The notes under the pieces were generated by a model. The model was not told the origin of the DNA, searched no databases, and saw only the letters and a list, made by a program, of their open reading frames with translations. From positions 2,197,035 through 2,261,034 of the forward strand of contig NZ_CP041165.1 of the NCBI RefSeq assembly GCF_014905095.1: a DNA stretch of 64,000 bases. The letters run 5' to 3'. Made by a program: the position numbers and the translations under genes. Source of the stretch: Sulfurimonas marina. GTDB taxonomy: Bacteria > Campylobacterota > Campylobacteria > Campylobacterales > Sulfurimonadaceae. Every line of letters begins with the position of its first letter. The stretch's first letter is position 1. Below are positions 56,440-64,000 of the stretch, piece after piece.

Positions 56440-57777
56440 ATGGTAGAAAGATATGCTCGTGAAGAGATGAGTAAACATTGGACTCAACATGCAAGATATG
56501 CTGCATGGCTAGAAGTTGAAAAAGCAGCTGTAAAAGCTTGGGCAAAACTTGGTAAGATTCCTCAAGAAGACGCAGATAAAATTGTAAAAAATGCAACATT
56601 CTCAGTTGAGAGAATTGAAGAGATTGAAGCGGTAACAAAACATGACCTTATTGCGTTTAATACATCTGTTTCAGAATCACTTGGTGATGAATCAAGATGG
56701 TTCCACTACGGTATGACATCTTCAGATGCAGTTGATACTGGTGTAGCATTACAAATGAGAGATTCTTTAACTATTATCATTGAAGATGTAAAGATGTTAA
56801 TGGAGTCTATCAAAAAACGTGCTGAAGAACACAAATTTACTTTAATGGTTGGACGTTCTCACGGTATTCACGGTGAGCCTATTACATTCGGTCTTACATT
56901 AGCAGTATGGTACGATGAAGTTGCACGCCATCTTAAAAACTTAGAAGAGACTATGGAAGTTATCTCTGTTGGTCAAATCTCTGGAGCTATGGGTAACTTT
57001 GCTCACGCACCGCTAGAGCTAGAAGAGTTAGCAATGGAAGAGTTAGGTTTAAAACCTGAGCCTTGTTCAAACCAAGTTATTCACCGTGACAGATATGCAA
57101 GACTTGCAACTGCTTTAGCATTGTTAGCTTCTTCAGTTGAGAAATTTGCTGTTCAAGTTCGTCACTTACAAAGAACAGAAGTATATGAAGCGGAAGAGTA
57201 TTTTGCAAAAGGACAAAAAGGTTCATCTGCAATGCCTCACAAACGTAATCCAATCCTTACTGAAAACATTACAGGTCTTGCACGTATGATCAGAGCATAT
57301 GCTACACCTGCAATGGAAAATGTAGCCCTTTGGCACGAAAGAGATATCTCTCACTCTTCAACTGAGCGTTTCTGGTTACCGGATGCATTCATTACATGTG
57401 ATTTCATGCTTCACCGTATGAACTCTGTTATAGCTAACCTAACTGTTATGCCTGAGAATATGATGAAAAACCTAAACCTAACTGGTGGACTTGTTTTCTC
57501 ACAACGTGTACTTCTTGAACTTCCACTACAAGGTGTAAGCCGTGAAGACGCTTACAAAATCGTTCAAAGAAATGCTATGAAGGTTTGGGAAGAGATTCAG
57601 CAAGGTAAACCTACACTTAATGAAAAAGGTGAGTCTTTATACCTTAACCATCTTTTAGCAGATGATGAACTGAGAAGTAAACTAAGCGAAGAACAAATTC
57701 GTGAGTGTTTTAACTACGATTACTACACTAAAAACGTAGACGCTATCTTTAATAGGGTTTTTGCTAAAAACTCGTAG
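56440..57777 (+). CDS. purB: Adenylosuccinate lyase
   Basis: PurB acts twice in purine synthesis, splitting SAICAR and adenylosuccinate with loss of fumarate. The 445-residue product has the fumarase-superfamily signature GSSAMPHKRNPI near residue 262, TSSDAVDTG near 90, and MVGRSHGIHGEPITFG near 140 with the catalytic His. It is a single gene with a divergent rluA-family gene upstream. Its stop codon lies inside the first of three hairpins that follow. Confidence 0.96.
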   Translation: MVERYAREEMSKHWTQHARYAAWLEVEKAAVKAWAKLGKIPQEDADKIVKNATFSVERIEEIEAVTKHDLIAFNTSVSESLGDESRWFHYGMTSSDAVDTGVALQMRDSLTIIIEDVKMLMESIKKRAEEHKFTLMVGRSHGIHGEPITFGLTLAVWYDEVARHLKNLEETMEVISVGQISGAMGNFAHAPLELEELAMEELGLKPEPCSNQVIHRDRYARLATALALLASSVEKFAVQVRHLQRTEVYEAEEYFAKGQKGSSAMPHKRNPILTENITGLARMIRAYATPAMENVALWHERDISHSSTERFWLPDAFITCDFMLHRMNSVIANLTVMPENMMKNLNLTGGLVFSQRVLLELPLQGVSREDAYKIVQRNAMKVWEEIQQGKPTLNEKGESLYLNHLLADDELRSKLSEEQIRECFNYDYYTKNVDAIFNRVFAKNS

Positions 57778-57980
57778 TTTGTAAGAGCAAATGTTTTTTT
57801 AAAACATTTAGCCTGAAAAACTACAATAAATGAGTTTTTAGTACTTAAAGCGTATAGTTCACAGGAGTACGGATTTTCTTACGAAAATCTGTAACCCGTA
57901 GAACTATAGTAAAAGAATTTTTGGTAATCTAAATGTCAATTTTCTTTTAGTTCAAATTTTAGCCCGCAAAACTATAATAA
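57774..57980. repeat. Array of three related stem-loops ending in an imperfect 20-bp direct repeat
   Basis: Three hairpins in a row, each ending with a variant of CCCGCAAAACTATAATAA: at 57810-57829 (AGCCTGAAAAACTACAATAA), 57893-57912 (AACCCGTAGAACTATAGTAA) and 57961-57980 (AGCCCGCAAAACTATAATAA). Each 3' word pairs with an upstream AGTT-containing arm (57774-57780, 57853-57860, about 57947). The middle hairpin is the strongest, with a further inner stem. This is not a simple terminator. Confidence 0.6.
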
Positions 57981-58287
57981 TAACGCTTTATGTAATCACA
58001 ATAACAACTTTGCTCTAAATTCCTAATTGCACAAAACATATACAACTTTCCTAAAAATACTATCAATATCACAGCTACAATTACACAAAAAATAATCACT
58101 AATTTTTATCAAAAAGAAGTTACACATAATCTGAAATATTACCTCAAATTATATGTCTAAATTTAGTCAAAAATTCATTTATTTTAAAGTTTACAGTGGA
58201 TAAAATCAACTTTATTTAAAGTAGTTTTTTCGTAAATAATTTTTCGATTATTTACGAAAAAATCACAATCAAAAGTAGGACAGTTTT
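57981..58287. other. Gene-free leader region of nrdA
   Basis: About 300 nt with no gene, very AT-rich. Apart from a DnaA-like 9-mer AGTGGATAA (58195-58203, minus-strand TTATCCACT) and the perfect hairpin at 58225-58262, I see no clear structure or consensus NrdR boxes. Confidence 0.5.
58225..58262. promoter_or_regulatory. Perfect 16-bp hairpin 25 nt before nrdA
   Basis: TTTTTTCGTAAATAAT and ATTATTTACGAAAAAA flank TTTTCG. All 16 pairs match. It ends 25 nt before the nrdA ATG and does not have a downstream T-run, so it looks like an operator or leader stem rather than a terminator. Confidence 0.6.
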
Positions 58288-60654
58288 ATGATAACAGTTA
58301 TAAAAAGAAATGGTAGAACAGAACCATTAGATGTAACAAAAATACAAAAATATACTTCAGCAGCCGTGAAAGGATTAGCAGGGGTTAGTCAAAGTGAGCT
58401 TGAGGTTGATGCGCAACTCCATTTCCGTGATGGGGTAACTTCTAAAGAGATTCAAGAAACACTAATAAAAACTGCCGTAGATAAGATCGACATCGATGCT
58501 CCAAACTGGACATTTGTTGCGGCACGTCTTTTTCTTTATAACTTATATCATGAAGTAAACGGTTTTACAGGATACTGTTCACTAGAGAAATATTTTGAGC
58601 GTGGTGAGAAAGAGGGTCGTATCCTTCTGGGCTTAAGAGATATGTATGATCTTGAAGAGTTAGAGAAACATATTAAACCTGAACGCGATCTCCAGTTTAA
58701 CTACCTTGGTGTAAAAACTCTTTACGATAGATATCTAATCAAAGACAGAAACTCTAGTCCTATTGAACTCCCTCAACATATGTTTATGGCAATTGCGATG
58801 TTCTTAGCACAACGTGAAGAAAATCGTCAAGAGTGGGCTATTAAGTTTTACGACATGATCTCAAAATTTGAAGTTATGATGGCTACACCTACACTTTCAA
58901 ATGCCAGAACTACAAGACACCAACTAAGCTCTTGTTATATCGGATCAACACCGGATAATATTGAAGGTATCTTTGATGCTTACCAAGAGATGGCTATGCT
59001 TTCTAAATTTGGTGGCGGTATCGGTTGGGACTGGACACAAGTTCGTTCAATGGGTTCATATATTGATGGACATAAAAATGCAGCAGGGGGAACGGTTCCG
59101 TTTTTAAAGATCACAAATGACATCGCTATTGCAGTTGATCAGCTAGGAACAAGAAAAGGTGCTATAGCCGTTTACCTTGAACCTTGGCATATAGATGTAG
59201 GAGACTTTTTAGATCTTAAGAAAAACTCTGGTGAAGAGCGTCGTCGTGCTCACGACCTTTTCCCTGCACTTTGGTTAAACGATCTCTTTATGAAACGTGT
59301 ACAAGAAGATGCGATTTGGACACTCTTTGACCCATACGATACAAGAGAGTTAACAGAGCTTCACGGTGAAGCGTTTGAAAAACGTTATATGGAATTAGAG
59401 CGTGATGAGAGTATTATCAAAGAGAAAGTAAAAGCAAAAGATCTTTGGAAAAAGATCCTTACATCTTATTTTGAAACAGGATCTCCTTTCCTTTGTTTTA
59501 AAGATAACGCTAACCGTGCTAATCCGAATGATCATTACGGAATTATCAGAAGTTCTAACCTTTGTACGGAGATCTTCCAAAATACTCAACCAAACCACTA
59601 TAAGATCAAGTTTATCTACGAAGATGGTTCATATGAAAGTTATGAAGAGGATGAGATCATCAAAGTTGACAGCGGCATAGAAAAACCTGCGAAAAAAGTA
59701 ACTGCTCTGGATACTTTAAACGGTAAAGAGATCTTTGTTGTTGAAAAAGAGAAAGTTGACGGTGCAACAGCTGTTTGTAACTTGGCATCAATCAACCTTT
59801 CACGTATCCATACAAAAGAGGATATCGATAGAATCGTACCGGTTGCTATCCGTGCTCTTGATAACGTTATCGATCTTAACTTTTATCCTGTTGAGAAAGT
59901 AAAACGTACTAACATGAGAAGCCGCTCAATCGGTCTTGGTGTTATGGGTGAAGCACAAATGTTAGCAGAAGCCGGCATAGAGTGGGGAAGCCAGCAACAC
60001 TTCGATAAAGTAGATGAAGTTATGGAGGCTGTTTGTTATAACGCTATCTCTGCTTCATCTGATCTTGCAGTTGAAAAAGGTTCATATCCGGAATTTGAAG
60101 GAAGTAAATGGTCTCAAGGGATCTTCCCTCAAGATCATGCAAATGCAGATGTACTCAACTTAGTTGACCGTGGTGGACTATTTGCTTCATCGTATGAGTG
60201 GGATGAGCTAAGAACTAAAGTTAAATCTCAAGGGATGAGAAACGGTTATCTAATGGCTGTAGCACCTACAAGTTCTATTTCGATTCTTACAGGTACTACA
60301 CAAGCAATTGAGCCTGTATTTAAACGTAAATGGTTTGAAGAGAACTTAAGCGGACTTATCCCTGTAGTTGTACCGAAACTCTCACCTGAGACTTGGGCTT
60401 ACTATACGCCGGCATACGATCTGAATCAAACAGTTTTAATTAAAGCTGCTGCGATCAGACAAAAATGGATCGATCAAGGGCAATCGCTTAACATCTTTAT
60501 CACTCTAGATAAAGCAAGCGGTAAATACTTAAACGAGATCTATATGTTAGCATGGAAGTTAGGTCTAAAATCGACATACTACCTAAGAAGTCAATCACCT
60601 GAAGTGAAAAACGATGTTGAAGACCGTTCTATGGAATGTGTAGGGTGTCAATAA
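58288..60654 (+). CDS. nrdA: Class I ribonucleotide reductase, alpha subunit
   Basis: NrdA reduces ribonucleoside diphosphates to deoxy forms with a radical from NrdB. The N-terminal ATP cone is ITVIKRNGRTEPLDVTKIQK (residues 2-21). The barrel has the substrate Cys in SSCYIGSTPDN, the finger-loop NLCTEIFQNT, then AVCNLASINLSR and MRSRSIGLGVMGEAQML. The C-terminus CVGCQ carries the redox-active Cys pair. It has 788 residues. AGGACA is the ribosome site. nrdB is not in the window, which is usual in Campylobacterota. Confidence 0.96.
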   Translation: MITVIKRNGRTEPLDVTKIQKYTSAAVKGLAGVSQSELEVDAQLHFRDGVTSKEIQETLIKTAVDKIDIDAPNWTFVAARLFLYNLYHEVNGFTGYCSLEKYFERGEKEGRILLGLRDMYDLEELEKHIKPERDLQFNYLGVKTLYDRYLIKDRNSSPIELPQHMFMAIAMFLAQREENRQEWAIKFYDMISKFEVMMATPTLSNARTTRHQLSSCYIGSTPDNIEGIFDAYQEMAMLSKFGGGIGWDWTQVRSMGSYIDGHKNAAGGTVPFLKITNDIAIAVDQLGTRKGAIAVYLEPWHIDVGDFLDLKKNSGEERRRAHDLFPALWLNDLFMKRVQEDAIWTLFDPYDTRELTELHGEAFEKRYMELERDESIIKEKVKAKDLWKKILTSYFETGSPFLCFKDNANRANPNDHYGIIRSSNLCTEIFQNTQPNHYKIKFIYEDGSYESYEEDEIIKVDSGIEKPAKKVTALDTLNGKEIFVVEKEKVDGATAVCNLASINLSRIHTKEDIDRIVPVAIRALDNVIDLNFYPVEKVKRTNMRSRSIGLGVMGEAQMLAEAGIEWGSQQHFDKVDEVMEAVCYNAISASSDLAVEKGSYPEFEGSKWSQGIFPQDHANADVLNLVDRGGLFASSYEWDELRTKVKSQGMRNGYLMAVAPTSSISILTGTTQAIEPVFKRKWFEENLSGLIPVVVPKLSPETWAYYTPAYDLNQTVLIKAAAIRQKWIDQGQSLNIFITLDKASGKYLNEIYMLAWKLGLKSTYYLRSQSPEVKNDVEDRSMECVGCQ

Positions 60655-60655
60655 G

Positions 60656-61021
60656 ATGAAACCACTAACACAAACAGGACTCACAGAATTTCTAGAGAGA
60701 TTTGAGAATTTTAAAGGGGCAGAGTTACGTTCAGTAGAGGTAATAAACCCTTTTGAGATCAAAGTGGTTCTAGCAACGCAAGATAAAGCTAGAGCGTTTG
60801 ACTGGATCACGATTGAGTTACTATTTAGTGAAGTGGAAGCTGCAAATCTTGTAGAAGATAATCAGTTAAATTTTATAGATATGGAAAATGGTGCAAGCAT
60901 CATTTACGAAGAGAATAAATTTGCATTTGGTATTGGAGAGTGCTATAATATTTCAACCATAAAGAGTTCATCTTTATATCTAATTTCCAATACTCTTAAA
61001 TATCAAGAGGGACAATTTTAA
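60656..61021 (+). CDS. Conserved-looking protein of unknown function (121 aa)
   Basis: The 121-residue product is acidic and soluble, with FERFENFKGAELRSVEVINP-like beginnings (residues ~12-32), IELLFSEVEAANLVEDNQL and a C-terminal AFGIGECYNISTIKSSSLYL. It has no signal peptide or membrane segment and I recognise no motif. It starts 1 nt after the nrdA stop and ends 9 nt before fliW, so it is transcribed with both. Its position suggests a housekeeping accessory role, but nothing more can be said. Confidence 0.6.
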   Translation: MKPLTQTGLTEFLERFENFKGAELRSVEVINPFEIKVVLATQDKARAFDWITIELLFSEVEAANLVEDNQLNFIDMENGASIIYEENKFAFGIGECYNISTIKSSSLYLISNTLKYQEGQF

Positions 61022-61030
61022 AGGATACAA

Positions 61031-61414
61031 ATGAGTTATCAAGTCACAGGTACTTTATACGGTTTCGATAATCTACGTAACGTAGAGATTAAAGAGATAG
61101 ACGAGTTGTTTTCAACAATGGTAGATGTGAATGATGAAAATGTATCTTTTACACTTGTGAAACCAAACTTACTTAGAGAGTATGCCTTTGATCTACCTGC
61201 AGATGTAAAAGCGCTTTTAGACATAACTGAAAGCTCTACAGTTAGTGTTTATAACATCTTGATCATTCAAAAACCGCTTGAAAAATCAACGATCAATTTT
61301 TTAGCACCTCTTATTATTAACCACGATAACAACTATCTAGCACAAGCTATATTAGATCCTAAAAAATATCCAAACTATGACATAGCAGAAAGTATAGAAT
61401 CATTTAAAAGCTAA
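61031..61414 (+). CDS. fliW: Flagellar assembly factor FliW
   Basis: FliW binds flagellin and frees or antagonises CsrA, matching flagellin translation to export. The 127-residue product has FTLVKPNLLREYAFDLPAD near residue 37 and the family's ESSTVSVYNILIIQKPLEKS followed by TINFLAPLIINHDNNYLAQ. The length is normal. An AAGGATAC ribosome site precedes the ATG. csrA is not next to it here. It lies between the unknown 121-aa gene and the thioredoxin, far from the flagellin in this window (27 kb). Confidence 0.87.
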   Translation: MSYQVTGTLYGFDNLRNVEIKEIDELFSTMVDVNDENVSFTLVKPNLLREYAFDLPADVKALLDITESSTVSVYNILIIQKPLEKSTINFLAPLIINHDNNYLAQAILDPKKYPNYDIAESIESFKS

Positions 61415-61425
61415 AGGAGAGTATT

Positions 61426-61851
61426 ATGAAAGTAGTATGTCCTCACTGTTTAAGTGTGAACAATGTTCCAAAGAAAGATTCTTATAAAAAAGCAAATTGT
61501 GGGAAGTGTAAAAACTCCCTCCTTGATACAAAACCAATTGATCTCACTAACACAAACTTTGATGAGCTGATCGTAAACAGTGATCTTCCGATAATTGTAG
61601 ACTTCTGGGCACCTTGGTGTGGACCGTGTAAAATGATGGCTCCAAACTTTAGCGCAGCTGCTGAAAGTTTTCCTCTTAAAGCGGTATTTGCAAAAGTAAA
61701 TACGGAAGATGAACAAAACCTGGGAGCTAGATTTGGGATCAGAAGTATTCCTACACTCATAGTGTTTAAAAACGGTGTAGAAAAAGAGAGGGTATCAGGT
61801 GCACTCCCAAAAGAGAATCTTGTGCAACTGATAAATAAATATACGGACTAA
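61426..61851 (+). CDS. Thioredoxin-2-type protein (TrxC-like) with zinc ribbon
   Basis: The product keeps cytoplasmic proteins reduced. The 141-residue form has an N-terminal zinc ribbon, CPHC near residue 5 and CGKC near 26, and the thioredoxin fold with the redox motif WAPWCGPCKMMAP near residue 62 and SIPTLIVFKNG. This arrangement matches E. coli TrxC. AAAGGAGAG is the ribosome site. It converges on ppnP with no spacing between stop codons. Confidence 0.92.
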   Translation: MKVVCPHCLSVNNVPKKDSYKKANCGKCKNSLLDTKPIDLTNTNFDELIVNSDLPIIVDFWAPWCGPCKMMAPNFSAAAESFPLKAVFAKVNTEDEQNLGARFGIRSIPTLIVFKNGVEKERVSGALPKENLVQLINKYTD

Positions 61852-62166
61852 TTATTCTGCGATATAAGAGCAGCAGTAGTCTGTTACAGTTTTGATCTTA
61901 AGATCAAATGCTGAATTTGCTGGAACATTGAAAGTTTCCGGTGTATTTAGCGTTTTCCAATCTTCACCTGGAAGTTTAACTTCTAATTCACCACTCATCA
62001 TCTCCATAATCTCTGCTTCTGCAGTATTGAAAGTATATTCACCTGGAAGCATAACACCAAGAGTTTTTCTAGTACCGTCAGCAAACTCAACTGTTCTGCT
62101 TGATACTTTTCCTCCATCATAGATATTAGCTTCTTTTACTAATGTTACGTTTTCAAATTTTGACAT
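61852..62166 (-). CDS. ppnP: Pyrimidine/purine nucleoside phosphorylase PpnP (DUF1255/YaiE family)
   Basis: PpnP is a small cupin that phosphorolyses several nucleosides. The 104-residue product has the family pattern NIYDGGKVSSRTVEF, KTLGVMLPGEYTFNT near 35-49, and FNVPANSAFDLKI near the C-terminus. The usual length is ~94-105. It is a single gene between convergent thioredoxin and an upstream permease gene on the same strand. Confidence 0.88.
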   Translation of the reverse strand: MSKFENVTLVKEANIYDGGKVSSRTVEFADGTRKTLGVMLPGEYTFNTAEAEIMEMMSGELEVKLPGEDWKTLNTPETFNVPANSAFDLKIKTVTDYCCSYIAE

Positions 62167-62197
62167 ATCAATCCTTTTTTAAAATGATATCAAAATT

Positions 62198-63490
62198 TTA
62201 ATATTTTCGGTGAAAAATATGTCCCCTTACAAACTTTCCATAAAAATATTCAAACAATACAGAAACGGCGATAAAAACCATAAAAATTATCAATGATCGT
62301 ACATTTGAGAGATATGTGTGAAACAACAGGACACAAAGGGCCAAAAATGTTAAAACAATAGAGGCTGATAAAACATACTTATTTGCACCTATCTTATCTC
62401 TTACTTTGTAAGCACTCAGATTAACTATAAAAAATATCAACAAAAAGCTTGCACTTCCGATAATCGCTATTTCACTTAGATCGATCGTATTTGCAAGAAA
62501 TAGACTCAATCCCAATATAGCCATAACTCCCATAAAAGGGATCTCGTTTTTCTCTTTTGTAAAAAACTTTGGCAGTTCACCATCCATTGCGACAATATAA
62601 CTCAAACGTGCATTGCCGTAGATCGTTGCATTGATCGCTGAAAAGGTAGCTAAAAGTGCAGCGATCGCTACAAGGGTAAAACCAACGTGCCCAAGAGCCG
62701 GTTTTGCAGCAATAGCAAGTGCATAATCTTTAGCTTCCAACAACTTTGATTCAGGAACATTTCCTACACTAATAATCGCTATTAAAACATATAACACTAT
62801 CACTAACATTACCGAGATAAAAAAAGCCCGCGGCAGGTTTTTATTTGGTTCTTTGATCTCTTGTGCAGCGTTTGCGATCAATTCAAACCCCTCATACGCT
62901 ACAAATATGATCATTCCCGATACTGCAACCCCCATAAGACTTGCACCTGAAGTAAGCTCTGGAGTAATATCTAAACGTAAAGTATCAATATAGGGGATCC
63001 CGCTGATAATAATAACTACTAACAGCACAACCTTGATTCCTACAATCATAGTTTCCGACTTGCTGACAAAAGAGGCACTGATAAGATTAATAAGGGCTGG
63101 AAGAATAATCGCCGTGCTTATAAGTATATGTCGTAAGTATTCACTTGGATGTGAAAAAAAAGTTTCTCCGTATGATCCAAAGGCCACGGCATAAAGTGAG
63201 ATGGTAATAAGATAGGAAAACCATAACATCAGGTTAGTAGATCCTGAGAGCAGGTTGTGTCCAAAGGAGTTATCTATAAAACTAACCGTCCCACCCTCGC
63301 TTTGAAAATAAACGGAAAGTTTTGCATAAGAGTACGCTGTAAGAAGAGCAACTATACCCGCAAATAAAAATGCCAACATTGTTGCACTGTGCGCTAGAGA
63401 AACAGCTTCACCCAAAACAGCAAAAATACCGCCGCCGACCATACCGCCGATTCCGATTGAAACAGCACCCGCTAGTCCAATACTCCTCAT
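62198..63490 (-). CDS. APC-superfamily amino acid permease
   Basis: The 430-residue product has about twelve membrane helices and the superfamily opening GAVSIGIGGMVGGGIFAVLG, with ETMIVGIKVVLL and IIFVAYEGFELIANAAQEI in helix 6. The family typically imports amino acids by proton symport or exchange; specificity cannot be told. I took ATG 63490 as start, which overlaps the ruvC stop by one base (TGATG); a GTG one codon upstream is an alternative. Confidence 0.85.
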   Translation of the reverse strand: MRSIGLAGAVSIGIGGMVGGGIFAVLGEAVSLAHSATMLAFLFAGIVALLTAYSYAKLSVYFQSEGGTVSFIDNSFGHNLLSGSTNLMLWFSYLITISLYAVAFGSYGETFFSHPSEYLRHILISTAIILPALINLISASFVSKSETMIVGIKVVLLVVIIISGIPYIDTLRLDITPELTSGASLMGVAVSGMIIFVAYEGFELIANAAQEIKEPNKNLPRAFFISVMLVIVLYVLIAIISVGNVPESKLLEAKDYALAIAAKPALGHVGFTLVAIAALLATFSAINATIYGNARLSYIVAMDGELPKFFTKEKNEIPFMGVMAILGLSLFLANTIDLSEIAIIGSASFLLIFFIVNLSAYKVRDKIGANKYVLSASIVLTFLALCVLLFHTYLSNVRSLIIFMVFIAVSVLFEYFYGKFVRGHIFHRKY

Positions 63491-63981
63491 CACTTTTCCT
63501 TTTTAAATCGTACCCTCTGTGAATGTGTTATTGCAACTGCCATTGCATCGGAGATATCAAGAGGTTTGATCTCTTTTTTTATCCCTAAAAGACGCTTTAC
63601 CATAAAAGATACTTGCTCTTTTGAAGCCTTCCCTTTCCCTGTAAGTGCTTTTTTCACCTGCAAGGCTGTATATTCGTGAAACTGTCCAAACTCCTGAAGC
63701 AGCTTTAACATAATAGCACCGCGGAACTGTGCAAGCTTGATCGTCGTTGAAGGGTTGTGTGCGTAGAAGATATCCTCCATCGCAACTTCATTGATCGTGT
63801 ACTTTGCAAAAAGCTGCTCAACCCCTTCAACCATTTGCGGGATCTGAAACTGCAGATCTTCAGCTTTCATCTTGATAAGTCCCGCTTCAACTAAAGATAT
63901 TTTATGATTTTCAAGTGAAATTATCGCATATCCCATGTTTCTTGTCCCGGGATCTATGCCAAGTATGTTTATTTTGTTCAT
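63490..63981 (-). CDS. ruvC: Holliday junction resolvase RuvC
   Basis: RuvC cuts Holliday junctions with RuvAB. The 163-residue product starts with [17 protein letters not shown], with the first catalytic Asp, then [19 protein letters not shown] with Glu, and [17 protein letters not shown] with the final Asp pair. It is a normal-length protein and the first gene of the minus-strand unit that continues with the permease. Confidence 0.95.
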   Translation of the reverse strand: MNKINILGIDPGTRNMGYAIISLENHKISLVEAGLIKMKAEDLQFQIPQMVEGVEQLFAKYTINEVAMEDIFYAHNPSTTIKLAQFRGAIMLKLLQEFGQFHEYTALQVKKALTGKGKASKEQVSFMVKRLLGIKKEIKPLDISDAMAVAITHSQRVRFKKEK

Positions 63982-64000
63982 AAAATGAATTATACCCTAA

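Noticed and set aside
61039..61224. Opposite-strand frames inside fliW, thioredoxin, glgA and other genes
   Set aside because: They shadow well-supported genes and show no ribosome sites or domain motifs.

Overview
The window is AT-rich chromosomal DNA from a Gram-negative bacterium, most likely a free-living Campylobacterota of the Sulfurimonas/Sulfurovum type. That assignment is inference from gene content. It rests on an RNase J with a long Asn/Arg-rich N-terminal extension, a short SpeE homologue resembling Helicobacter SpeE, FliW and FliI far from any large flagellar cluster, a Tat-targeted sulfide:quinone-oxidoreductase-like flavoprotein, and the order rluA-family gene / purB / nrdA, which I also recall from Campylobacter jejuni (Cj0022c-Cj0024). 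I see no insertion sequence, prophage or CRISPR array. It is a core-genome window with a few accessory-looking operons.

Layout. 1-5.5 kb: housekeeping genes (glmM partial, rpsT-prfA, dapF, coaE, a short speE-like gene, a small DUF2892 membrane protein with purM), with a 78-nt hairpin of unknown function at 4138-4215. 5.7-7.0 kb: a FadL/OmpP1-type outer-membrane protein. 7.4-12.7 kb: one complete rRNA operon on the minus strand (16S, tRNA-Ile, 23S, 5S) with its promoter and a 23S processing stem; the spacer holds tRNA-Ile only. 12.9-17.2 kb: a Bax-inhibitor-1-like protein, a ThiD2-like domain protein, a BioC-like methyltransferase and a znuABC zinc importer with a dyad over its promoter. 17.3-32.2 kb: a one-strand, nearly gapless alpha-glucan cluster (glgB, glgA, ROK kinase, second glgA, galT-like, two GH57 enzymes, an 834-aa nucleotidyltransferase with a degenerate mutase domain, and a GT35 phosphorylase-like protein lacking the PLP lysine). 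32.4-45.2 kb: secG, frr, pyrE, a short flagellin, a Kef-type antiporter, pyrG, recJ, the SQR-like gene followed by a WD40-like protein, fliI and folE. 45.3-48.1 kb: a four-gene outer-membrane protein / FMN-binding protein / two small histidine-bearing membrane protein operon behind a Fur-box-like palindrome. 48.1-64 kb: rnj, ksgA, a CZB protein, hisF, a nitroreductase, a nucleoside-phosphorylase-like gene, rlmN, two small genes, an rluA-family gene, purB, nrdA, a small unknown gene, fliW, a TrxC-type thioredoxin, ppnP, an amino-acid permease and ruvC.

How the parts work together. The glucan cluster holds synthesis (two GlgA, GlgB), remodelling and breakdown (GH57 pair, GT35 protein) and sugar-phosphate handling (ROK kinase, GalT-like, nucleotidyltransferase), but no recognisable glgC, so the fused nucleotidyltransferase is a candidate source of the activated glucose. 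The 45.4-48.1 kb operon looks like an iron-responsive envelope redox or uptake module and is my best candidate for an undescribed system.

Two perfect copies of the canonical parS palindrome lie 4.1 kb apart (51597 and 55672, the second inside the rluA-family gene). Next to the second is a gene-free AT-rich stretch carrying four DnaA-box-like 9-mers. Together they suggest the 51-58 kb region lies in the origin-proximal, ParB-loaded part of the chromosome. Calls are from reading the sequence only; no database search was made.
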